64,000 nt of DNA from Actinomycetota bacterium (GTDB taxonomy: Bacteria; Actinomycetota; Acidimicrobiia; Acidimicrobiales; Ilumatobacteraceae). This document shows positions 58,133 through 64,000 of this stretch, piece by piece (position 1 is the stretch's first letter; the number at the start of each line of letters is the position of its first letter). A model generated the notes under the pieces. That model did not search any database and was not told the DNA's origin. It saw only the letters and a list, made by a program, of their open reading frames with translations. A program made the translations under genes and the position numbers. The DNA is taken from positions 1 through 64,000 of the forward strand of contig JAUSLV010000033.1 of NCBI GenBank assembly GCA_030645495.1, in the 5' to 3' direction.

Positions 58133-60066
58133 TGCGGGAGGTAGGCGATGAGTACGACGGTGGTGTCGGGTGGCACGCTGGCCTTGGCGCTGGCGAGTGC
58201 ATCGGTGTCGAACGCGGCCGGGCCCATGATCACCACGATGAGCAGTTCGTTGTCGGCGTTGAGGAACCCGATCTCGATCGTGTCGTCGATCCCCAGGTCT
58301 TGGTTGCCGGCGTTGATGAACCCGGCGTCGGTGAACGCCGCGTCGATCGCCTCCGCGGCCTGCTGCGCCGTCAGCGTGGTGGTGCGCACCTCGCCGTAGC
58401 CGAGCGTGTCGCTGAGGCCGAGTGCAGCACCCACCGCGGCCATCGGCACGACGCCGCTGAAGCCGGTGGGGTAGTCGATGTCGTCGAACCAGGCGGGGCG
58501 CTCGACGGGCGGGTCGGGGTCGCAGGTCGTGCCGTCGGCGGGTTGGGTCAGCTCGGCGAGCAGCGCACCCTCGATGTCGGTGACGCAGCTGCTGGCCAGC
58601 AGCTGGCCGTGGCCCTCACCGGTGAACGTCACCATCGTCGCCCGATCGCCGAGCGAAGCGGTCATCTCCTCGGCCCAGCGAATCGGCGTTGCCGGGTCGT
58701 TGCTGCCGCCGACCACGACGATCGGGCCGTCGCCCGAGTAGTCGATCTCCACCGGCTCGATCTCACCGGTGAGCCGCAAGCAGCCGTCGACGTCGCCGTC
58801 GGCAGGGGAGAGGTCGTCGAGCGTGATGCCCTTGCCGAATCGCGGCGCCTGGTCGAGGATCTTGGCGAGCAGATCTTCCGGATCAGGCGACAACTGAGTG
58901 TTGATGCCACTCGCGCAGCGGATGATCCGCAGCGACTGGAACAGCGTGTCGTAGGTGCCGTCGGCGTGGCGGCCGTTGTAGTCGTCGGCCAGCGCAAGAA
59001 TCGCCGCGCCGTCGCCGTTCTCTGCGTCGGCCACCGCTTCCGCCAGCACCGGCCACTGGCTCTCGCTGTAGAGCGCGGCGGTGGTTGCCCGCTCGAGCGT
59101 GGCCTGGTTGATCTCGCGGCCGTCCTCCGAGGTGAGCGGCTGCTCGTCGAGTTGCAGGCGCAGCGCATCCCACCTGCCGGCGACGTCGACATCGGCGAAC
59201 GCGCACTCGGAGCCTTCTTCGCACCACGAGGCCCAATCGTTGAAGGCGCCTTCGAAACCCACCAGTTGGGTGAGGTACTGCTGCTCGATGGTGTCGCCAT
59301 CGGGGTCCATCGCGCTGTCGAGCACCATCGCCCGCACCTGCTGGGGGAACAGCGTTGCGTACACGGCGCCGAGGTAGGTGCCGTAGGAGATGCCCAGGTA
59401 GCTGAGCTGGTCGTCGCCGAGACCGGCCCGAATGAGGTCCATGTCGCGAGCGGTGTTGGCTGTGGAGTACAGCGGCAGGGTGTCGCCGTACTCGGCCAGG
59501 CAGGCGTCGACGAACGCCTCCTGCTCGCCGTCGAGCAGGGCCTGCTCCTCGGGGGTGTCGGGGGTGTCGTCGAGGTACAGGTGCGCGTCTTGGAACGCGT
59601 CGTCCACGCACGCGATCCCGCCGCTGCGCTCCACGCCGCGCGGGTCGAAGCCGATGATGTCGAAGTGCTCGAGCCCCAACTCGGCCTGGAGGTACGTGCC
59701 GTTCACCGCGATCGGGTCGAAGCCCGATCCGCCCGGGCCGCCGGGGTTGAACAGCACCGCGCCTTCACGGTCGGCAGTGGCCGGCGCACGCACGAGCGCG
59801 ATGTCGAGCGTGTCGCCCTCCGGCTGGTCGTAGTCCAGCGGCACGGTGAGCGTGGCGCACTGCAGTGTCGCTTCGATCACCAACTCGTCGGTGCACTCCT
59901 CCCATTCGATCGTGTCGGCGGAGCCGTTGTCGGTGCTCGGGGTTGAGTTCGACGTGTCGCTGCCGGTGCCGTCGGTGACGGACACCCCACTGTCGTTGGT
60001 GCAACCGGCGGCGATGACCGCCGTGATCGCGAAGATGAACCTGGCCGTACGTCGCCTCGCCTGCAT
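58129..60066 (-). CDS. Secreted TAP-like alpha/beta-hydrolase lipoprotein
   Basis: A 645-residue exported hydrolase related to Streptomyces tripeptidyl aminopeptidases. The signal ends in a lipobox (AVIAAGC at about residues 16-22), followed by a Ser/Thr/Asp linker. The hydrolase has NPGGPGGSGFDP (oxyanion), LGISYGTYLGAVY (nucleophile), GGSNDPATPIRW (acid) and TGEGHGQLL (His). About 115 residues after the usual TAP C-terminal domain form an extra module. ATG 60066 follows a TACGGT box by 7 nt. Confidence 0.9.
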   Translation of the reverse strand: MQARRRTARFIFAITAVIAAGCTNDSGVSVTDGTGSDTSNSTPSTDNGSADTIEWEECTDELVIEATLQCATLTVPLDYDQPEGDTLDIALVRAPATADREGAVLFNPGGPGGSGFDPIAVNGTYLQAELGLEHFDIIGFDPRGVERSGGIACVDDAFQDAHLYLDDTPDTPEEQALLDGEQEAFVDACLAEYGDTLPLYSTANTARDMDLIRAGLGDDQLSYLGISYGTYLGAVYATLFPQQVRAMVLDSAMDPDGDTIEQQYLTQLVGFEGAFNDWASWCEEGSECAFADVDVAGRWDALRLQLDEQPLTSEDGREINQATLERATTAALYSESQWPVLAEAVADAENGDGAAILALADDYNGRHADGTYDTLFQSLRIIRCASGINTQLSPDPEDLLAKILDQAPRFGKGITLDDLSPADGDVDGCLRLTGEIEPVEIDYSGDGPIVVVGGSNDPATPIRWAEEMTASLGDRATMVTFTGEGHGQLLASSCVTDIEGALLAELTQPADGTTCDPDPPVERPAWFDDIDYPTGFSGVVPMAAVGAALGLSDTLGYGEVRTTTLTAQQAAEAIDAAFTDAGFINAGNQDLGIDDTIEIGFLNADNELLIVVIMGPAAFDTDALASAKASVPPDTTVVLIAYLPQ

Positions 60067-60133
60067 GCATCGCACCGTAGTGGCGGATGCATGCAGGCGG
60101 GGCGCGAGGTGTCAGATCGTGCTCAGACCCGGC

Positions 60134-60679
60134 TCAGACGGTGCGGCCCAGAAAGCTGAGGAACTCGGTCTGCAGGTCGGTGTCGCTCACGTCGATGCGC
60201 GGGCCGAACACGCCGGGCATGCGGATCATCGCATCCATTGGCTTGAGGCCCGAGTAGGCGGCGGCCACGGTGGCTGCATCGAGCGTCTCGTCGCCACCCA
60301 CGGCGCGGGCGAGGTCCCAGGTGTGCACCAGCACGTCGGTGCTGATGAATCGACCGATCATGTCTGCGGCCGGCATCGGGCCCATCGGGCCGGGCAGTGA
60401 GGTGCTGAGGTCGGCGGTGGGGATCGTGCCCAGGAACGTGTCGCGAGCGTCGTTCCAGGCGGCCACGATGTCGGCGTCGGCGCCGATGGAGCGCGGCGGT
60501 TGGCCGGCGAGGCCGCAGCTCAGCTTCAACAGGTTGTCGCCCACGTGCACCACGACGTCGCGAGCGGTCCAGCCCTCGCAGGGTGAGGCGTTGCCCCAGG
60601 CGGTGGCGGGGGCGGCCTGCACGCGGCTGTCGAAGGCCTGCACGAGGCCGGTGATGCGGTTGATGATCTCTTGGCTCAT
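60134..60679 (-). CDS. TIGR03086-type DinB/maleylpyruvate-isomerase-like protein
   Basis: A 181-residue four-helix protein with SPCEGWTARDVVVHVGDN and TDVLVHTWDLARA, whose His residues form the metal site of the mycothiol-dependent isomerase N-terminal family. Many actinobacteria have numerous copies; the substrate is unknown, and thiol-dependent detoxification is the usual guess. Confidence 0.88.
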   Translation of the reverse strand: MSQEIINRITGLVQAFDSRVQAAPATAWGNASPCEGWTARDVVVHVGDNLLKLSCGLAGQPPRSIGADADIVAAWNDARDTFLGTIPTADLSTSLPGPMGPMPAADMIGRFISTDVLVHTWDLARAVGGDETLDAATVAAAYSGLKPMDAMIRMPGVFGPRIDVSDTDLQTEFLSFLGRTV

Positions 60680-60790
60680 GGCCGGGGAACGTACACCAGC
60701 GGCGGGGTGGTGGCGTGTCGGTGGCCGAGTTCTACGCTCGGCTGCGAGAAGGTGCCCGATGGTCGGGCGTCACCCGCGAAGGACGTTGCC

Positions 60791-62020
60791 ATGATCGGTT
60801 GGTCGGATTCCCACCTGGAGATGCGTGCCGCGGTGCGCACGTTCGTGGAGCGCGAAGTGGTGCCGTTGCGCGAAGAGCTCGAGCACGGCAACCTGCCCCC
60901 GTACGAGGTGCTGCGCAAGTACGTGCACACGTTCGGCATCGACGAGATGAACCGCGAGCGCTTCGACAACGACATGGCCGGTGGCCCGAAGGTCAGCAAC
61001 GACGATCGCTACGAACGCGCGGTGATGACGCTGATGCCGATGATCGAACTGTGCCGCCACACGCCCGGCCTGGTGACGGCGATGGGCGTGTCAATGAACC
61101 TGGCCGGCAACGCGATCAAGAAGGGCACCCGCGAGCAGGCCGACCGGTGGGCGCTACCGTTGTTGACCTTGGAGAAGGTGGGCGCATGGGCGATCACCGA
61201 ACCCGACAGCGGCTCCGACGCGTTCGGTGGCATGCGTTCCACCGTGGTGCGCGATGGCGACGAGTTCGTGCTCAACGGCTCGAAGACGTTCATCACCAAC
61301 GGGCCGTACGCGGACACGACGGTGTTCATCTGCAAGCTCGACGACGGTGTCACCCCGTCGCGTGAGCGCAAGGTGCTGTCGTTCATCCTCGATCGCGGTA
61401 TGCCCGGCTTCGAGCAGTCGCCGCCGTTGCGCAAGATGGGCATGCACTCGTCGCCCACCGGCCAGTTGTTCGTCAGCGACGTGCGCGTCGGCATGGATCG
61501 GCTGATCGGTGGCGAGAAGGCGCTGGGCGGCGACGCGAAGGCCGCCGGCGGCGAGAAGGGCGGCGCGCGTGAGGCCGCTCGCGCGACGTTCGCCTCCGAG
61601 CGGGCCAGCATGGCCGCGCAGGCGCTGGGCATCATCGAGCAGTGCCTGATGGTGGCGGTCGACTACGCGAAGACTCGTGTGCAGTTCGGCAAGCCGATCG
61701 GCGAGTTCCAGCTGATCCAGAACAAGCTGGCCGGCATGGAAGTGGCGCGCATGAACGTGGAGAACATGCTGTTCCGCTACTTGGAGACGATGCGCCAGGG
61801 CAAGTCGTTGTCGTTCGCCGAAGCGTCGGCGATGAAGCTGTACAGCGCCCGCGCGGCCACCGAGGTGGCGCTGGATGCGGTGCAGGTGTTGGGCGGCAAC
61901 GGCTACATGAGCGAGTACCACGTCGAGCAGTTGGCCCGCGATGCCAAGGTGCTGCAGATCTACGCCGGCACCGACGAACTGCAGATCACTGCCATCGCCA
62001 AAGACCTCCTGCGCGGCTGA
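60791..62020 (+). CDS. Acyl-CoA dehydrogenase
   Basis: A 409-residue flavoenzyme with WAITEPDSGSDAFGG (FAD site), NGSKTFITNGPYAD, RVQFGKPIGEFQ, VLGGNGYMSEY and the late YAGTDELQ, where the catalytic Glu is expected. A 20-residue Gly/Ala/Lys-rich loop (about 237-256) interrupts the middle domain. GAAGGA precedes the ATG. It carries out alpha,beta-dehydrogenation in fatty acid, amino acid or steroid catabolism. Confidence 0.94.
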   Translation: MIGWSDSHLEMRAAVRTFVEREVVPLREELEHGNLPPYEVLRKYVHTFGIDEMNRERFDNDMAGGPKVSNDDRYERAVMTLMPMIELCRHTPGLVTAMGVSMNLAGNAIKKGTREQADRWALPLLTLEKVGAWAITEPDSGSDAFGGMRSTVVRDGDEFVLNGSKTFITNGPYADTTVFICKLDDGVTPSRERKVLSFILDRGMPGFEQSPPLRKMGMHSSPTGQLFVSDVRVGMDRLIGGEKALGGDAKAAGGEKGGAREAARATFASERASMAAQALGIIEQCLMVAVDYAKTRVQFGKPIGEFQLIQNKLAGMEVARMNVENMLFRYLETMRQGKSLSFAEASAMKLYSARAATEVALDAVQVLGGNGYMSEYHVEQLARDAKVLQIYAGTDELQITAIAKDLLRG

Positions 62021-62046
62021 GGCTCTAACGTGAGGCCGTCCACTTT

Positions 62047-62130
62047 GCCCGGGTGGCGGAATTGGCAGACGCGGGGGGCTTAAACCCCCCTTCCCGAGAG
62101 GGAGTGTGGGTTCGAGCCCCACCCCGGGCA
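62047..62130 (+). tRNA. tRNA-Leu (anticodon UAA), probable attachment site
   Basis: A long-variable-arm tRNA: acceptor GCCCGGG/CCCGGGC, anticodon loop CTTAAAC with TAA, variable arm CTTCCCGAGAGGGAG, and T loop GGTTCGAGCC. CCA is not encoded. An integrase gene begins 100 nt beyond the 3' end, so this tRNA is likely the attB target of the element that follows. Confidence 0.96.
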
Positions 62131-62192
62131 CATGCTCTGAACAGGTGAAACGCGATTTGAGCGAGCATCGGGCTGGCTCCAGACCGGCCTGG

Positions 62193-62211
62193 TGTACACA
62201 GAATGTGCACA
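62193..62211. promoter_or_regulatory. Dyad in the integrase promoter
   Basis: TGTACACA and TGTGCACA around GAA form a 19-bp near-palindrome (one mismatch) just upstream of the -10-like TATGGT at 62218-62223. It may be an operator for the integrase gene. Confidence 0.45.
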
Positions 62212-62217
62212 AACTGC

Positions 62218-62223
62218 TATGGT
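62218..62223 (+). promoter_or_regulatory. -10-like box of the integrase gene
   Basis: TATGGT ends 6 nt before the integrase ATG, as in a leaderless transcript. Confidence 0.5.
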
Positions 62224-62229
62224 TGCTCC

Positions 62230-63366
62230 ATGGCAGGAGGATCCGTCTACAAGCGGAGCGGTACCTGGGCCTTTCGCGTCGATGCCGGCTTTCATCCTGA
62301 GACCGGCAAGCGGCGCCAGGTCCTGCGTCAAGGCTTCGCCACCAAGAAGGAGGCGCAGCTCGCGCTCTCCGATGTGATCCAGGCCGCCGAGAAGAACGCC
62401 ATCGTTGCCAAGTCGACGATGAGTCTCGGCGACTACCTCGATGAGTGGCTCGGCAACCAGCGAAGCCGCCTGCGCGAGACGACGTTGCGTAGCTACGAGA
62501 TCGCCGTCATGCGCGTCAAGAAGCGCATCGGCCGAATCCAGCTGCAAGCGCTGATGCCGATGCAGGTCGAGAAGTTCTACAACGACCTGCTGGCCGAGGA
62601 GTCGAACGGCGGGAGTGGGCTTGCACCGAAGACAGTCCGCAACACCCATGTCGTCCTGCGGAAGGCACTTGCGGATGCGGAGCGCCTGGGCCTGGTTCCC
62701 CGCAACGCTGCATCCGCAGCGTGCGCCCCGACGGTGCGGCGACCAGAGTTCGAGACGTGGTCGTCTGACGATTTGAAGGCCTTCTTCGAGTCGATCAAGG
62801 GCAATCGCCTGCTGGCCGCGTTCATCGTGCTGGCGACGACCGGAATGCGCCGCGGCGAGGCGCTCGGACTGCGTTGGCGTGATGTCGATCTCGATGCGGC
62901 ACAACTTGGGATCGTTCAGACGCTGACCACCGTCAAGTGGGAGCCGATCATCACGCAAACGAAGACCCAACGCAGCCGGCGGACCGTCTACCTCGACACG
63001 TTCACGGTCGACGCCCTTCGAGACCACCGGCGTCGACAGCGCGAGGAACAGCTCGCCGCTGGTCCGGCGTGGGACAAGTCGAACGACCTCGTGTTTCGAG
63101 ATGAGCTCGGCCAGCTTGTGCATCCGGATGGGTTCTCGCGCGAGTTCAACCTCTTGGTTCGGAGAGCGGACGTGCCACGCATTCGTTTGCACGACCTCCG
63201 GCACACCTACGCGACTCTTGCGCTCAAGACCGGTGTGCATCCAAAGATCGTGTCCGAGCGGCTCGGCCACGCGACAATTGGCATCACCCTTGACCTGTAC
63301 TCGCACGTGACGCCTGGCATCGCCCGCGATGCCGCCCAGGCCGTTGCAGCTTCCATCTTCACCTGA
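62230..63366 (+). CDS. int: Tyrosine-type phage/ICE integrase
   Basis: A 378-residue site-specific recombinase: an N-terminal AP2-like arm domain (about 1-60), a SAM-like core-binding domain (65-155) and the catalytic domain with Arg207 (TTGMRRGEAL), Lys245, His321 and Arg324 (LHDLRHTYATL), His347 (RLGHATI) and Tyr357 (LDLYSHV). All catalytic residues are present. Its place next to tRNA-Leu marks the end of an integrated element whose body lies to the right of the window. Confidence 0.96.
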   Translation: MAGGSVYKRSGTWAFRVDAGFHPETGKRRQVLRQGFATKKEAQLALSDVIQAAEKNAIVAKSTMSLGDYLDEWLGNQRSRLRETTLRSYEIAVMRVKKRIGRIQLQALMPMQVEKFYNDLLAEESNGGSGLAPKTVRNTHVVLRKALADAERLGLVPRNAASAACAPTVRRPEFETWSSDDLKAFFESIKGNRLLAAFIVLATTGMRRGEALGLRWRDVDLDAAQLGIVQTLTTVKWEPIITQTKTQRSRRTVYLDTFTVDALRDHRRRQREEQLAAGPAWDKSNDLVFRDELGQLVHPDGFSREFNLLVRRADVPRIRLHDLRHTYATLALKTGVHPKIVSERLGHATIGITLDLYSHVTPGIARDAAQAVAASIFT

Positions 63367-63414
63367 CTCGTTGACGGATTGGCGAACTGCCGCAGTGGTC
63401 GCGTCTATTGCCGT

Positions 63415-64000
63415 ATGGAGTCACTCAGTCTGCACGGTCGTCGGTGTTGGGCGCTGCTGGCGGCGGTCTGCATCATCGGGGTAGTTGTTGGGATGTGGGT
63501 CGGGAGAGCCGGGTCCGGGTCCGGCGACCCGCGTCGCGAAGAGGCTGGCACCCCCCTCTCTGCATGCGAACTGCTCGCCGAGATCTACCAGGCTGCCCAG
63601 GACGGGCCAGGCTCCCTGGACGACAGGACCTTTAACGATCAGGTCTCGCTCAAGATCGATCAGTTCATCCACAGTGCTGATCTCATTGGCCTGACTGGCA
63701 TTGAGCTGGAGCTTCGAGAAGCGGTTGTCAGGCGCATACCTTCCCGAGTGAGATTCGCTGTGCCGTTTGTCGACTGCCGGAAGTCGACGTTTCCGCCCGT
63801 CCCAGCGGTTACGTTCGATTCCACAGCCGTCCAAGGGATCGAGGTTGGGGAAGCGACGAGCGACCCTCCAGTTGTGGTGAGTCTGCCTGGAGTGCGAATG
63901 CCCTCGGAGGAAGCAGTGGCACCGTCGATGCGAGCCTTTGACATTCGGCGTCTGAGGGATGTTGGACTACCTGTCGGCGAGTTCCCGTTGATCGACGAGG
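63415..64000 (+). CDS. Unknown membrane-anchored or secreted protein (3' truncated by window end)
   Basis: An open frame of 195 codons without a stop before the window end. The N-terminus (MESLSLHGRRCWALLAAVCI) is a signal anchor running to about residue 33, followed by a Gly/Ser/Arg turn, a helical region with SACELLAEIYQAAQDGPGS, and a beta-rich part. I recognise no family. The base composition is clearly less GC-rich than the core genes, in line with element cargo. TCTATT lies 5 nt before the ATG. Confidence 0.72.
   Translation, partial: MESLSLHGRRCWALLAAVCIIGVVVGMWVGRAGSGSGDPRREEAGTPLSACELLAEIYQAAQDGPGSLDDRTFNDQVSLKIDQFIHSADLIGLTGIELELREAVVRRIPSRVRFAVPFVDCRKSTFPPVPAVTFDSTAVQGIEVGEATSDPPVVVSLPGVRMPSEEAVAPSMRAFDIRRLRDVGLPVGEFPLIDE

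Overview
The window is very GC-rich bacterial chromosome, densely packed on both strands with many 1-8 nt gene overlaps. Several signs point to an actinobacterium, most likely the class Acidimicrobiia (Ilumatobacter-like). These are a fused FO synthase (coenzyme F420), a mycoredoxin-type glutaredoxin, two tiny actinobacterial ribosomal proteins (bS22 and bL37), the hxlR-glmU-prs-rplY-pth-mfd and metG-tatD-x-rsmA-ispE gene orders, and many start codons lying 6-11 nt after a TANNNT box (leaderless transcripts). The class assignment is inference; the features themselves are read from the sequence.

Layout. 1-181: 36-bp tandem repeat. 182-2271: deoC-deoA deoxynucleoside catabolism. 2328-4202: alanyl-tRNA editing protein, glutaredoxin and acetyltransferase in one overlapping operon. 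4217-5781: Tat-exported multicopper oxidase behind a CsoR-like operator. 5948-7219: metal-dependent amidohydrolase. 7406-12966: four coupled genes (circularly permuted ATP-grasp, alpha-E, ATP-grasp/alpha-E fusion, transglutaminase), a conserved peptide-ligase-like system of unknown product. 13017-15013: Ada/AlkA fusion plus Ogt for alkylation repair. 15029-23173: housekeeping operon on the minus strand (HxlR regulator, a GlmU without its acetyltransferase domain, Prs, RplY, Pth, Mfd, unknown). 23396-26983: fbiC, folP, tRNA-Gln, bS22. 27018-31424: metG, tatD, an unknown membrane protein in the slot often used by rpf, rsmA, ispE. 31567-33800: thioesterase, RHH/MazF toxin-antitoxin pair, an inverted-repeat element and two small proteins. 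33865-40000: HAD phosphatase, rsmI, DUF192, EamA transporter, trmB, DUF1345, sulfatase. 39973-42668: cDPG-synthetase-like GTPase with carbamate kinase, then a double-ACT protein. 42673-45491: methyltransferase, two-helix membrane protein and a striking Ala/Val/Arg-rich repetitive protein. 45527-50000: hydrolases, AlkX-type glycosylase, second amidohydrolase behind a 20-bp palindrome, VOC protein. 50145-56009: ychF, PHP phosphoesterase, bL37, prolyl oligopeptidase, VOC-like protein, L,D-transpeptidase. 56036-62020: TetR, Cas4/RecB-like Fe-S nuclease, unknown, secreted TAP-like hydrolase, TIGR03086 protein, acyl-CoA dehydrogenase. 62047-64000: tRNA-Leu followed by a tyrosine integrase and lower-GC unknown cargo, the left end of an integrated element that continues past the window.

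Best candidates for undescribed biology: the acid-free Ala/Val/Arg amphipathic repeat protein and its membrane partner (43334-45491); the ATP-grasp/alpha-E/transglutaminase locus with its internal fusion; the 129-bp inverted-repeat element with a further copy of its arm 17 kb away; and the GlmU that stops just where its acetyltransferase active site should begin.
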